NCBI RefSeq assembly: GCF_023374055.1
Contig: NZ_JAMBEP010000001.1
Span: 248,001-312,000 of the forward strand
Source of the DNA: Luteimonas galliterrae
GTDB taxonomy: Bacteria; Pseudomonadota; Gammaproteobacteria; Xanthomonadales; Xanthomonadaceae
Length of the DNA stretch: 64,000 nucleotides
Reading direction: 5' to 3'
The translations under genes and the position numbers were made by a program. The notes beneath the pieces are model-generated. The model made no database searches, was not told where the DNA came from, and saw only the letters and a program-made list of their open reading frames with translations. Positions 9,779 through 19,445 of the stretch are shown here, one piece after another; the first letter of the stretch is position 1; each line of letters starts with the position of its first letter.

Positions 9779-12388
9779 ATGAAGGCATCGACTCTGCGGC
9801 GCAATTTGCTGACGCTCGCGGTCCTTTCCGTGCTCGTCCCGTTGCCGTTATCGGTACTCGCGCAGGACGCCCCAACGGCGCCTACGGACAACGCCGACCA
9901 GGACGAGCCCAAGACGCTGGGCACGATCACGGTCACCGCGCAGAAGCGCGAAGAGCAGTTGCAGGACGTGCCGATCACCGTCACCACGCTGTCGCAGCAG
10001 CAACTGCAGGACACCGGCGTGCGCGACGTCAAGGATATGTCCATGCTGGTGCCCGGCCTGACCGTGACCAGCACCCAAAGCGAGGCGCAGACCGTCGCCC
10101 GCATCCGCGGCATCGGCACCGTCGGCGACAACGCCGGCCTGGAGTCGTCGGTGGGCGTGGTGATCGACGGCGTCTACCGGCCGCGCAACGGCGTCGGCTT
10201 CGGCGACCTGGGCGAGATCGAGCGGATCGAAGTGCTGAAGGGCCCGCAGGGCACCGTGTTCGGCAAGAACACGTCGGCCGGCGTGATCAACGTGATCACC
10301 CGCCGCCCCAATTACGAAACCAGCGTCGAAGCCGAACTGACCGCCGGCAACTACGGCGCGCTCGGCGTCAGCGGCGCGTTCAATTCGCCGCTGGGCGAAA
10401 AGGCCGCGTTCCGCGTGTACGCCACGCAACGCGAGCGCGACGGCTTCATCGACGTGCACACCGGCGCCGGCCCGCGCCGGGAGAAGGACGACTTCGACCA
10501 GAACTACCATTCGCTGCGCGGCCAGCTGCTGATCGAGCCCAACGACGACCTGGACATCAACTTCATCGCCGACTTCACCAGCCGCGAGGAGAACTGCTGC
10601 ACCGGCGTGACCACCACCCGCGGCCGCACCGGCGACATCATCAACGCACTGTCGCCGGACGAAGGCGTGGCGCCGGTGGCCGACCCGTACGCGCGCCAGG
10701 CGTGGAGCAACCGCAGCACCGAGCAGGACATCAAGGACAAGGGCCTGTCGGCGGAGGTCAACTGGAACACGCCGTGGTTCGACGGCGCCACCTTGACTTC
10801 GATCACCGCTTGGCGCGACTGGGGCTCGATCAACGGCCTGGATTTCGATTTCTCCAGCGCCGATCTGCTGTACCGCGACGCCAAGAAGGACGAGTCGTTC
10901 ACCGGCTTCGAAACCTTCACCCAGGAATTCCGCCTGACCGGCGCGACCGAGAAGGTCGACTGGATGTTCGGCGCGTTCTATTCCGACGAGGACCTGGAGC
11001 GCAACGAGACCTACCGCATCGGCAGCGCCTACGAACCTTATCTGTCGATCGCGTTGCTGTCGCTGATCAACCCGGCGCTGGGCGGATCGCCGACCGCGCC
11101 GCTGTTCCTGTCCGACGTCACCGGCGTGGCGCCCGGCACGGTGTTCGCCGGTTTCGGCGCCAACGACAAATACAAGCAGAACGCGAAGAGCTTCGCGTTG
11201 TTCACCAACAACACCTGGCATGCCACCGAAGGCCTCGACCTGACCCTCGGCTTGCGTTACACCACCGAAGACAAGGAATTGGATTCGCGCTACAGCAATC
11301 CCAACGGCAGCCCGGGTTGCCGCTCCTACTTCGGCCCGAACGGGCAGATCAGCCCGGAGGCGATCGGCCGCCTGGCCACGGCGTTGACCACGCGCGGCGT
11401 GCCCTTCGCGAACCTGCCGCCGGCGCAGCAGCAGGCCTTGATCAGCCGTATCGTCGGCTTCAGTTGCCTGCCGTGGGCCAACATCGCGCACGACGGCCGC
11501 GCCACGCATCAGGAACGCGAAGAGAAAGAGTGGTCCGGCACGCTCAAGGCCGCGTATCGCTGGAACGATCAGGTGATGGCCTACGGCTCGGTGGCGCGCG
11601 GCTACAAGGCCGGCGGTTTCAACCTGGACCGCGTGCAATCCAACAACGGCCTGTCCATCGGCACCGACGGCCTGATTCCGGTCAACGACACCTCGTTCCC
11701 CGGCGAATTCGTCGACAGCTACGAGCTCGGCACCAAGACCACCTGGCTCGGCGGCAACCTGCTGCTCAACGGCTCGCTGTTCTACCAGAAGTACGAGGAT
11801 TTCCAGCTCAACAGCTTCCTCGGCACCAGCTTCGTGGTGCGTTCGATCCCGGAAGTGATTTCCAAGGGCGTCGACACCGAACTGCTGTGGCAGGCGAACA
11901 AGGGCCTGCTGCTGCAAGGCGGCCTGATGTACGCCGACACGCGCTACGGCGACGAGGCGCCGACTGCGGACTTCGTCGCCCCGGCCGGCAACCTGTACAA
12001 GCTGCCCGGCAGCCAGGTCAGCTTCGCGCCGTACTGGTCGGCCACGGCGGCCGTCACCTACGAATGGGAGTTCGCCAATTCGCTGATGGCGCGCTTCAAC
12101 CTCGGCGCCAAGTACATGTCCGACTACAACACCGGCTCGGATTTGGATCCGGAAAAGATGCAGGACGCCTACACCATCGTCAACGCGCGCGTCGGTTTCG
12201 GCGCCAGCAACAAGCGCTGGATGGTGGAGCTGTGGGCTTTGAACCTGACCGACGAGGAATACGCGCAGGTCGGCTTCGATGCGCCGCTGCAGAACGTTTC
12301 GCCCGCGCCGGGCAACCCGTTCAATTCCTACAACGCCTTCCTTGGCGCGCCGCGCACGTATGGCATGACATTCCGCTTCAGCTACTGA
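9779..12388 (+). CDS. TonB-dependent outer-membrane receptor
   Basis: An 869-residue protein. A signal peptide is seen at residues 1-28 or so, followed by the TonB-box-like GTITVTAQKREEQ, a plug domain with VIDGVYRPRNG and EVLKGPQGTVFGKNTSAGVINVIT split across two motifs, and a long beta-barrel ending in the aromatic MTFRFSY, as outer-membrane barrels do. It belongs to the large group that imports iron chelates, sugars or other bulky nutrients using TonB energy. There is no N-terminal signalling (STN) domain. No transport or catabolic gene is adjacent, so the ligand cannot be told. RBS GAGGGGA lies upstream of ATG 9779; a strong terminator follows. Confidence 0.9.
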   Translation: MKASTLRRNLLTLAVLSVLVPLPLSVLAQDAPTAPTDNADQDEPKTLGTITVTAQKREEQLQDVPITVTTLSQQQLQDTGVRDVKDMSMLVPGLTVTSTQSEAQTVARIRGIGTVGDNAGLESSVGVVIDGVYRPRNGVGFGDLGEIERIEVLKGPQGTVFGKNTSAGVINVITRRPNYETSVEAELTAGNYGALGVSGAFNSPLGEKAAFRVYATQRERDGFIDVHTGAGPRREKDDFDQNYHSLRGQLLIEPNDDLDINFIADFTSREENCCTGVTTTRGRTGDIINALSPDEGVAPVADPYARQAWSNRSTEQDIKDKGLSAEVNWNTPWFDGATLTSITAWRDWGSINGLDFDFSSADLLYRDAKKDESFTGFETFTQEFRLTGATEKVDWMFGAFYSDEDLERNETYRIGSAYEPYLSIALLSLINPALGGSPTAPLFLSDVTGVAPGTVFAGFGANDKYKQNAKSFALFTNNTWHATEGLDLTLGLRYTTEDKELDSRYSNPNGSPGCRSYFGPNGQISPEAIGRLATALTTRGVPFANLPPAQQQALISRIVGFSCLPWANIAHDGRATHQEREEKEWSGTLKAAYRWNDQVMAYGSVARGYKAGGFNLDRVQSNNGLSIGTDGLIPVNDTSFPGEFVDSYELGTKTTWLGGNLLLNGSLFYQKYEDFQLNSFLGTSFVVRSIPEVISKGVDTELLWQANKGLLLQGGLMYADTRYGDEAPTADFVAPAGNLYKLPGSQVSFAPYWSATAAVTYEWEFANSLMARFNLGAKYMSDYNTGSDLDPEKMQDAYTIVNARVGFGASNKRWMVELWALNLTDEEYAQVGFDAPLQNVSPAPGNPFNSYNAFLGAPRTYGMTFRFSY

Positions 12389-12407
12389 TTCTCACCGCCC
12401 CATAGCG

Positions 12408-12438
12408 AACGGCGGCCCCGCGGCCGCCGTTCTTTTTT
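12408..12438 (+). terminator. Rho-independent terminator of the receptor gene
   Basis: The ten-base stem AACGGCGGCC / GGCCGCCGTT with a four-base loop is followed by CTTTTTT, 20 bases after the stop codon. Confidence 0.92.
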
Positions 12439-12455
12439 GCGGCGGCGGCTTTTTT

Positions 12456-12563
12456 GTGGGAGCGGCTTCAGCCGCGAGCTCTTGATTCATCGATTGTCTT
12501 GGCCGAAAAGCTCGCGGCTGAAGCCGCTCCCACAAGAGCCGCACCCACAGAGCCGCTCCCACA
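12456..12563. repeat. Family A inverted repeat, copy 2, with an extra partial unit
   Basis: An inverted pair of GGGAGCGGCTTCAGCCGCGA units (12456-12533) is followed by one more partial unit, AGAGCCGCTCCCACAAA, at 12547-12563. It lies just upstream of pncC. Confidence 0.88.
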
Positions 12564-12601
12564 AACCCGCGCATCCGTAGCAGAATCCAACTTTCGCCCG
12601 G

Positions 12602-13096
12602 ATGCCTGCCGTGACCGCTTACTCCGACGCCGACCTTCGCGCGCTCGCCGACGCGCTGGGCCAACGCCTGCGCGCCGACCACGATCATTTGGTCACGGCA
12701 GAAAGCTGCACTGGCGGCTGGATCGCGAAAACCGTCACCGACATCGCCGGCAGCTCCGATTGGTTCGACTGCGGCATGGCCGCCTACAGCTACGAAGCCA
12801 AGCAGGCGCTGCTGGGCGTGCGCCCGCAGACACTGGAAACGCACGGCGCGGTCAGCCGCGAGACCGTGATCGAAATGGTCTCCGGCGCGCTGGTCAATTC
12901 CGGCGCCAGCGTGGCGGTGGCGGTCACCGGCATCGCCGGACCGGGCGGCGGCACCGAGGACAAGCCGGTCGGCACCGTCTGGATCGCGTGGAAGCGCCGC
13001 GGCGGCTATCCCAAGGCCGAGCTGTTCCATTTCGACGGCGACCGCGAAGCGGTGCGGCGGCAAACGGTAGCGGCGGCGCTGCGAGGCCTGATGTAG
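12602..13096 (+). CDS. pncC: Nicotinamide-nucleotide amidase (CinA C-terminal domain)
   Basis: A 164-residue stand-alone CinA C-terminal domain of the PncC type. It deamidates nicotinamide mononucleotide to nicotinate mononucleotide in pyridine nucleotide recycling. Conserved blocks are VTAESCTGGWIAKTVTDIAG, GGMAAYSYEAK-like sequence and VAVTGIAGPGGGTEDKPVGT. Start ATG at 12602. The stop codon TAG is the first part of a family F repeat, so the repeat seems to have set the gene's end. In related bacteria this gene lies just upstream of lexA or recA, as it does here. Confidence 0.92.
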   Translation: MPAVTAYSDADLRALADALGQRLRADHDHLVTAESCTGGWIAKTVTDIAGSSDWFDCGMAAYSYEAKQALLGVRPQTLETHGAVSRETVIEMVSGALVNSGASVAVAVTGIAGPGGGTEDKPVGTVWIAWKRRGGYPKAELFHFDGDREAVRRQTVAAALRGLM

Positions 13097-13141
13097 CCCG
13101 GGTGGAGCGAAGCGATACCCGGGTTACGTAAGCCGGGCTAT
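13094..13141. repeat. Family F repeat overlapping the pncC stop codon
   Basis: TAGCCCGGGTGGAGCGAAGC at the left and GCCGGGCTA at the right form an inverted pair. The leftmost TAG is the pncC stop codon. The repeat ends 15 bases ahead of the LexA operator. Confidence 0.8.
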
Positions 13142-13156
13142 TGACCGCACGAATCG

Positions 13157-13175
13157 TTAGTAGTAATACTACTAA
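13157..13175 (+). promoter_or_regulatory. LexA operator (SOS box) of lexA
   Basis: TTAGTAGTAATACTACTAA is a perfect 9+1+9 palindrome and contains TTAG-N6-TACTA, the LexA recognition pattern described in Xanthomonadaceae. It ends only two bases before the lexA ATG, so a bound repressor would cover the translation start region, and it leaves no room for a normal ribosome-binding site. Confidence 0.93.
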
Positions 13176-13177
13176 CC

Positions 13178-13819
13178 ATGGAACTGAGCGAAAACCAGCA
13201 AGCCATCCTGGCCCTGATCGCCGAGCGCATCGAGGCCGACGGGATGCCGCCGTCGCAGACCGAAATCGCCCGTGCCCTGGGCTTCAAGGGCGTTCGCGCC
13301 GCGCAGTACCACCTGGAAGCGTTGGAGGCGGCCGGCGCCATCGAGCGCGTGCCCGGCCGCGCGCGAGGCATTCGTCTATTGCAGCCGCCGGTCGCGCCGC
13401 AGCGGGAACTCGCTCTCGACGATGTCGCCAGCGATGCCGTGCGCCTGCCGGTGCTCGGCCAAGTCGCGGCCGGTGTGCCGATCGGCGCCGATATCGGCTC
13501 CGACGATTACGTGCTGCTCGACCGCAATTTCTTCTCGCCGGCGCCGGACTACTTGCTCAAGGTGAAGGGAGATTCGATGCGCGACGAGGGCATCTTCCAT
13601 GGCGATCTGATCGGCGTGCACCGCACCCGCGACGCGCGCTCGGGCCAGATCGTGGTGGCGCGCATCGACGACGAAATCACTGTCAAGCTGCTCAAACTCG
13701 GCAAGGACCGGATCCGCCTGCTGCCGCGCAATCCCGATTATTCCCCCATCGACGTGCAGCCGGACCAGGACTTCGCCATCGAAGGCCTGTATTGCGGACT
13801 GGTGCGGCCTAATCGATGA
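13178..13819 (+). CDS. lexA: LexA repressor
   Basis: A 213-residue SOS repressor and self-cleaving protease. The N-terminal winged helix-turn-helix covers about residues 1-65 (SQTEIARALGF, recognition helix near RAAQYHLEAL). The cleavage site is the Ala-Gly pair in GQVAAGVPIG. The catalytic Ser is in KGDSMRDEGI and the Lys in DDEITVKLLKL. Activated RecA triggers cleavage after DNA damage. The start ATG lies two bases after the operator, with no clear Shine-Dalgarno sequence. RecA and recX follow on the same strand. Confidence 0.97.
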   Translation: MELSENQQAILALIAERIEADGMPPSQTEIARALGFKGVRAAQYHLEALEAAGAIERVPGRARGIRLLQPPVAPQRELALDDVASDAVRLPVLGQVAAGVPIGADIGSDDYVLLDRNFFSPAPDYLLKVKGDSMRDEGIFHGDLIGVHRTRDARSGQIVVARIDDEITVKLLKLGKDRIRLLPRNPDYSPIDVQPDQDFAIEGLYCGLVRPNR

Positions 13820-13997
13820 GCAGGCTTATTCCGGCTGGGCAGCGAGGCATTGTCCGACCCGTCGGCGGGGACGCCGCCGGTATCGGCCGGACCTCTGCGC
13901 AAACTAATTTTGATCGCCGGCGCCGAGGTCTCAGCCTTTGCGACCGCCGACCTTTAGATTGCCTTTCAACCGATGACCACCCTTGAGGAAACCCACG

Positions 13998-15038
<1,041 letters not shown>

Positions 15039-15048
15039 CAGCGTCAGT

Positions 15049-15095
15049 GGACTTCGCCTCTTCCAAGGATGGTGGAGGCGGGTCCTTCTTTTTTG
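15049..15095 (+). terminator. Terminator or attenuator between recA and recX
   Basis: GGAC-TT-CGCCTC and GAGGCG-G-GTCC form an interrupted stem around a 14-base loop, followed by TTCTTTTTT. It lies between the recA stop codon and the recX start, so it would let only part of recA transcription enter recX. Confidence 0.8.
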
Positions 15096-15114
15096 GTTTT
15101 TCGGGAATGGGCGG

Positions 15115-15618
15115 TTGAGCGATCCAGGCGACAACGCTAAGGCGGAACGCAAGCGCAGGCTCCGGCCCGAGCCCACGCCCACCCAACGCGCCCTGAGCTT
15201 GCTGACCCGTCGCGAGCATTCGCGCAAGGAACTGACCCGCAAGCTTGCCGTGCGCGGCGTCGACCAGGCGCAGGCGCAAGCCGCGATCGACCGGTTGGCC
15301 AAAGACGGTTGGCAGGACGATGCGCGCTTCGCCGAAAGCCTGGTACGCAGCCGCGCCGGCGGCGGTTACGGCCCGATCCGGATCCGGGCCGAACTAGGCA
15401 TGCATGGGCTGGACCGCGAAGCGATCGCCTCGGCCATGGACGGTTTCGACGAAGACTGGGCCGCGCTGGCCCGCGATCTGGTCCGCCGCCGTTTCGGCGA
15501 ACGCGTGACCGAAGATCGGGACGTGCAGCGCAAGGCGGCCGATTTCCTGGTCCGACGCGGCTTCGCCGCCGAGCACATCCGCGCCGCGACCCGCTTCGAT
15601 CCCGACGATCCGTTCTGA
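15115..15618 (+). CDS. recX: Regulatory protein RecX
   Basis: A 167-residue protein that in other bacteria caps RecA filaments and limits RecA activity. The three tandem helical repeats of the family are recognisable: [19 protein letters not shown], then [13 protein letters not shown] with [10 protein letters not shown], then [11 protein letters not shown]. The chosen start is TTG at 15115; no upstream ATG fits, and the first codons [14 protein letters not shown] look like an ordinary hydrophilic lead. It lies just after a terminator-like hairpin, consistent with expression below that of recA. Confidence 0.9.
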   Translation: MSDPGDNAKAERKRRLRPEPTPTQRALSLLTRREHSRKELTRKLAVRGVDQAQAQAAIDRLAKDGWQDDARFAESLVRSRAGGGYGPIRIRAELGMHGLDREAIASAMDGFDEDWAALARDLVRRRFGERVTEDRDVQRKAADFLVRRGFAAEHIRAATRFDPDDPF

Positions 15619-15639
15619 GCCAATGCCGCGCGCCATCTG

Positions 15640-15722
15640 CTCTTCGTAGGAGCGGCTTTAGCCGCGAGCTCTTTCCCTCCGACGGGCAGAAAGCTCGCGG
15701 CTAAAGCCGCTCCTACGAAGAG
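15640..15722. repeat. Family A inverted repeat, copy 3
   Basis: An inverted pair with outer ends CTCTTCGTAGGAGCGG and CCGCTCCTACGAAGAG and inner AGCTC ends. It occupies the recX-alaS gap. The rest of the gap (15723-15893) presumably contains the alaS promoter, but I see no clear one. Confidence 0.9.
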
Positions 15723-15893
15723 CGGACGCTCCGCGCACCGGGGGGCGCAGGCGACAAAATCCGCCCATTCGCGGGAACGCCCGGCGCCTGGCCTGTTAAC
15801 CTAGCCATATTGGGTTGCCTGCTCGACCCCGCGCCCGCACCTTGTAGGGCATAGCGGGGCCGGCACGGCGCCCGCCAGCCATTGCCAGCCCTT

Positions 15894-18527
15894 ATGAAGA
15901 CCACTTCCGAAATCCGCAGCGATTTCCTCGACTTCTTTCGCCAGAAAGGACACACCATCGTCCCGTCCGCGCCGCTGGTGCCGGGCAACGACCCGACCCT
16001 GCTGTTCACCAACTCGGGCATGGTGCAGTTCAAGGACGTGTTCCTGGGCGCCGAGAAGCGCAGTTACGTGCGTGCGGCCGATGTCCAACGTTGCCTGCGG
16101 GCGGGCGGCAAGCACAACGACCTGGATTCGGTCGGCTATACCGCCCGCCACCACACCTTCTTCGAAATGCTGGGCAATTGGTCGTTCGGCGACTATTTCA
16201 AGAAGGACGCCATCGCCTGGGCCTGGGAACTGCTGACCGAAGTCTGGAAGCTGCCCAAGGAAAGGTTGCTGGTCACCGTCTATCACACCGACGACGAAGC
16301 CTACGATCTCTGGCACAAGCTGATCGGCCTGCCTGCCGACCGCATCGTGCGTATCGGCGACAACAAGGGCGCACCTTACGCGTCGGACAATTTCTGGCAG
16401 ATGGCCGACACCGGCCCCTGCGGCCCGTGCACCGAAATCTTCTACGACCACGGCGAGCATATCGCCGGCGGTCCGCCCGGTTCGCCGGACGAGGACGGCG
16501 ACCGCTACATCGAAATCTGGAACCTGGTCTTCATGCAGTTCGACCGCCAGCCCGACGGCTCGCTGCAGCCGCTGCCGGCGCCGTGCGTCGACACCGGCAT
16601 GGGCTTGGAGCGCCTGACCGCCGTGCTGCAGCACGTGCACAGCAATTACGAGATAGACCTGTTCCAGGCGCTGATCCGCAAGGCATCCGAGCTGACCGCT
16701 ACGCCGGATCTGGAAAACAAATCGCTGCGTGTGATCGCCGACCACATCCGCGCCTGCTCGTTCCTGATCGTCGACGGCGTGCTGCCGTCCAACGAAGGCC
16801 GCGGCTACGTGCTGCGCCGGATCATCCGCCGCGCGCTGCGCCATGGCTGGATGCTGGGCGTGCGCGAGCCGTTTTTCCACAAGCTGGTCGGCACGCTCGA
16901 CCGGACGATGGGCGGGGCTTATCCGGAACTCAACGCCAAGCGCGATCTGGTCGAACGCGCGCTCAAGGCCGAGGAAGAACGCTTCGCCGAAACGCTCGAC
17001 TCGGGCATGCGCATCTTCGAAGACGTCGCCGCACGCAGCAAGGATGTGATCCCCGGTGCCGATGCGTTCCGTCTGTACGACACGTACGGTTTCCCGGTCG
17101 ACCTGACCGCCGACATCGCGCGCGAGCGCGGGCTGACCGTGGACATGGCCGGCTTCGACGCCGCCATGACGCAGCAGCGCGAAACCGCGCGCGCTTCGGG
17201 CAAGTTCGCAGGCGGCGTGACCTTGCCGGCCGAACTCGTCGCGCAGCTCAAGCCCACCGACTTCCTCGGCTACGACTCGCTGACCGCCGGCGGCCTGGAA
17301 GTGGTCGCGCTGCTGAAGGACGGCCGCGCGGTCGATGCCATCCAGGCCGGCGACGAGGCCATCGTCATCCTCGACCGCACCCCGTTCTACGCCGAAAGCG
17401 GCGGCCAGGTCGGCGACACCGGCGAACTGGACGAAAAGGGCGTGCGCTTCGTCGTGGGCGATACGCTCAAGCTCGCCGGCCAGTTCCACGGTCACGTCGG
17501 GCGGCTGCAGGCCGGCACGCTGCGCCGCGGCGACCACGTGGTGGCCTCGGTCGACGCCGCACGCCGCGCCGCCACCGTGCTCAACCATTCGGCCACCCAT
17601 CTGCTGCACGCGGCCCTGCGCGGCGTGCTGGGCACCCACGTGACCCAGAAGGGCTCGTTGGTCGCGCCGGACCGCCTGCGCTTCGATTTCTCCCATTTCC
17701 AGCCGCTCACCGCCCAAGAACTGGCCGAAATCGAACGCCGGGTAAACGCCGAGATCCGCCGCAACCACGCGGCCGAGGTGCGGCACATGGCCATGCAGGA
17801 GGCGCTGGACTTCGGCGCCATGGCGCTGTTCGGCGAGAAATACGGCGAGCGCGTGCGCGTGCTGCGCATGGGCGACACCTCGACCGAGTTGTGCGGCGGC
17901 ACCCATGTCGGCCGCACCGGCGACATCGGCCTGTTCAAGATCGTCTCCGAAGGCGGCGTCTCGGCGGGCGTGCGACGCATCGAAGCCGTGACCGGACAGG
18001 GCGCGTTGGACTACATCGACGAGGAGGAGCGCCGCCTGGACGAAGCCGCGCAACTGTTGGGCGGCAGCGCTCAGGACGTGGTCGACAAGATCCGCCAGAT
18101 CACCGAGCGGCAGAAGAAGCTCGAGCGCGAACTGGAAGCCTTGAAAGCCAAGGCCGCTTCGGGCGCGACCTCGGACCTGGCCGCCGCGGCCGTGGATGTC
18201 GGCGGCGTGCGCGTGCTGGCCTCGCGCCTGGAAGGCATCGACGCCAAGGCGCTGCGCGACGCGGTCGACCGCCTCAAGCAGCAGCTGGGCGATGCGGTGA
18301 TCGTCCTGGCCGGCGCCAACGACGGCAAGGCGGCGCTGGTGGCCGGCGTCAGCGGCAGCGCCGCCGGCAAGGTCAAGGCGGGGGAACTCCTATCGCACGT
18401 CGCCGGTCAGATCGGCGGCAAAGGCGGCGGCCGGCCCGACCTGGCCCAAGGCGGCGGGGACGACGTCCCGGCCCTGGCAACCGCTCTGGCAGGCGTCCGC
18501 GACTGGGTCGCCGAGCGCCTGCGCTGA
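15894..18527 (+). CDS. alaS: Alanyl-tRNA synthetase
   Basis: An 877-residue enzyme (E. coli AlaS has 876) that charges tRNA-Ala. The class II catalytic core is at the N-terminus ([34 protein letters not shown]). The editing domain, which removes mischarged Ser and Gly, has the zinc-site motifs [11 protein letters not shown] and CGGTHV. The C-terminal C-Ala domain ends near [12 protein letters not shown] 15894 gives the conserved [15 protein letters not shown]; an in-frame TTG at 15882 is less likely. The order recX-alaS-csrA is common in gammaproteobacteria. Confidence 0.98.
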   Translation: MKTTSEIRSDFLDFFRQKGHTIVPSAPLVPGNDPTLLFTNSGMVQFKDVFLGAEKRSYVRAADVQRCLRAGGKHNDLDSVGYTARHHTFFEMLGNWSFGDYFKKDAIAWAWELLTEVWKLPKERLLVTVYHTDDEAYDLWHKLIGLPADRIVRIGDNKGAPYASDNFWQMADTGPCGPCTEIFYDHGEHIAGGPPGSPDEDGDRYIEIWNLVFMQFDRQPDGSLQPLPAPCVDTGMGLERLTAVLQHVHSNYEIDLFQALIRKASELTATPDLENKSLRVIADHIRACSFLIVDGVLPSNEGRGYVLRRIIRRALRHGWMLGVREPFFHKLVGTLDRTMGGAYPELNAKRDLVERALKAEEERFAETLDSGMRIFEDVAARSKDVIPGADAFRLYDTYGFPVDLTADIARERGLTVDMAGFDAAMTQQRETARASGKFAGGVTLPAELVAQLKPTDFLGYDSLTAGGLEVVALLKDGRAVDAIQAGDEAIVILDRTPFYAESGGQVGDTGELDEKGVRFVVGDTLKLAGQFHGHVGRLQAGTLRRGDHVVASVDAARRAATVLNHSATHLLHAALRGVLGTHVTQKGSLVAPDRLRFDFSHFQPLTAQELAEIERRVNAEIRRNHAAEVRHMAMQEALDFGAMALFGEKYGERVRVLRMGDTSTELCGGTHVGRTGDIGLFKIVSEGGVSAGVRRIEAVTGQGALDYIDEEERRLDEAAQLLGGSAQDVVDKIRQITERQKKLERELEALKAKAASGATSDLAAAAVDVGGVRVLASRLEGIDAKALRDAVDRLKQQLGDAVIVLAGANDGKAALVAGVSGSAAGKVKAGELLSHVAGQIGGKGGGRPDLAQGGGDDVPALATALAGVRDWVAERLR

Positions 18528-18547
18528 ATCGGGCATGACTTTAGTCC

Positions 18548-18577
18548 TTGTCGGCCATAAAGGCCGGTTTGTATGAT
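18548..18577 (+). promoter_or_regulatory. Candidate csrA promoter
   Basis: TTGTCG and TATGAT are separated by 18 bases, with TG two bases ahead of part of the -10 element. The region to the csrA start is unusually A+T-rich for this genome. It lies about 100 bases ahead of csrA. Confidence 0.5.
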
Positions 18578-18680
18578 GCTTAACGTTTTTGATCAGTTGT
18601 AAGCGTTTTCTACTAGTTCGAATAACAAGCGAAAACGTCTCGCCTGCGGATTGGCTGCAGGCTTACGGAGATTTCCTCTT

Positions 18681-18911
18681 ATGTTGATTTTGACCCGCCG
18701 TGTTGGCGAAACCCTCATGATCGGCGATTCGGTCACAGTGACCGTCCTCGGCGTGAAGGGCAATCAGGTGCGCATCGGCATCACTGCGCCCAAAGACGTC
18801 GCAGTGCATCGCGAAGAGATCTACCAGCGCATCCAGCGCGGCGACGACCACGTCAAGCCCGAGCAGGACGCCGAGCCCCAGACGCTGCAAGGTTTACCGC
18901 AGGCCGGCTGA
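18681..18911 (+). CDS. csrA: Carbon storage regulator CsrA/RsmA
   Basis: A 76-residue RNA-binding protein. It represses or activates translation by binding GGA motifs in mRNA leaders and controls motility, biofilm and virulence traits in Xanthomonadaceae. The N-terminal [16 protein letters not shown] and [19 protein letters not shown] are the beta-strand and RNA-binding blocks. It is longer than E. coli CsrA (61) because of a C-terminal tail rich in Gln, Glu and Pro. A GGAG ribosome site lies 11 bases ahead of ATG 18681. tRNA-Ser and tRNA-Arg follow, as after csrA in many gammaproteobacteria. Confidence 0.97.
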   Translation: MLILTRRVGETLMIGDSVTVTVLGVKGNQVRIGITAPKDVAVHREEIYQRIQRGDDHVKPEQDAEPQTLQGLPQAG

Positions 18912-18962
18912 ACCGGTATCCTTGCGGCCTTCGCGAGCCTTCGCCGGCTCGCGACGAAACCC

Positions 18963-19055
18963 GGAGACTTGCCCGAGAGGCCGAAGGGGCTCCCCTGCTA
19001 AGGGAGTATGGGGTCAAAAGCTCCATCGAGGGTTCGAATCCCTCAGTCTCCGCCA
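18963..19055 (+). tRNA. tRNA-Ser (anticodon GCT)
   Basis: The 93-base gene has acceptor ends GGAGACT / AGTCTCC, discriminator G and an encoded CCA. The anticodon loop is CTGCTAA. A long variable arm identifies a class II serine tRNA. It reads AGC and AGU codons. The last 13 bases of the region, GTCTCCGCCAGTT, recur 58 bases downstream. Confidence 0.96.
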
Positions 19056-19116
19056 GTTCCAAAGTGTCGACTGATGGATTCCCGGCTTTGGCTTGCGCCA
19101 AGGCGTCTCCGCCAGT
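19046..19116 (+). repeat. Short direct repeat of the tRNA-Ser 3' end
   Basis: GTCTCCGCCAGTT occurs at 19046-19058 (the end of tRNA-Ser) and again at 19104-19116. The intervening DNA is 45 bases and contains no gene. It may be a remnant of a second tRNA copy or of an integration site. Confidence 0.6.
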
Positions 19117-19194
19117 TATGCATGCCAGCAATGCTGGCAATCCGTGCCAAAAGAATTGACCGATACCGGTCCGATTCGGCACAATTCCGCTTCT

Positions 19195-19271
19195 GCGCCC
19201 GTAGCTCAGCTGGATAGAGCACCAGGCTACGAACTTGGGGGTCGGGAGTTCGAATCTCTCCGGGCGCGCCA
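19195..19271 (+). tRNA. tRNA-Arg (anticodon ACG)
   Basis: The 77-base gene has acceptor ends GCGCCCG / CGGGCGC, discriminator G and an encoded CCA. The anticodon stem CCAGG / CTTGG carries the loop CTACGAA, giving anticodon ACG, normally converted to ICG. The TTCGAAT T-loop is present. A terminator follows. Confidence 0.96.
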
Positions 19272-19278
19272 TCCAAAA

Positions 19279-19314
19279 AAGAAGGCCAGCGAGCGATCGC
19301 TGGCCTTCTTTTTG
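19279..19314 (+). terminator. Rho-independent terminator after tRNA-Arg
   Basis: AAGAAGGCCAGCGA and TCGCTGGCCTTCTT form a 14-base stem with a four-base loop, followed by TTTG. It ends the csrA-tRNA transcription unit. Confidence 0.9.
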
Positions 19315-19328
19315 TTGTCCGGCTTCCG

Positions 19329-19433
19329 CTCTTCGTAGGAGCGGCTTTAGCCGCGAGCTCTTTCCATGAGCGTTGGAAGATGCTTCTCGAACGAAGAGAA
19401 AAGCTCGCGGCTAAAGCCGCTCCTACGAAGAGC
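19329..19433. repeat. Family A inverted repeat, copy 4
   Basis: Outer ends CTCTTCGTAGGAGCGG and CCGCTCCTACGAAGAG enclose a unique middle. It lies between the tRNA terminator and the end of the hydrolase gene. Confidence 0.9.
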
Positions 19434-19445
19434 GTGGCGCCGGGC

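Noticed and set aside
9848-11917. A long antisense frame in the TonB receptor gene
   Set aside because: The receptor reading explains the codon pattern, signal peptide, plug and C-terminal aromatic residue.
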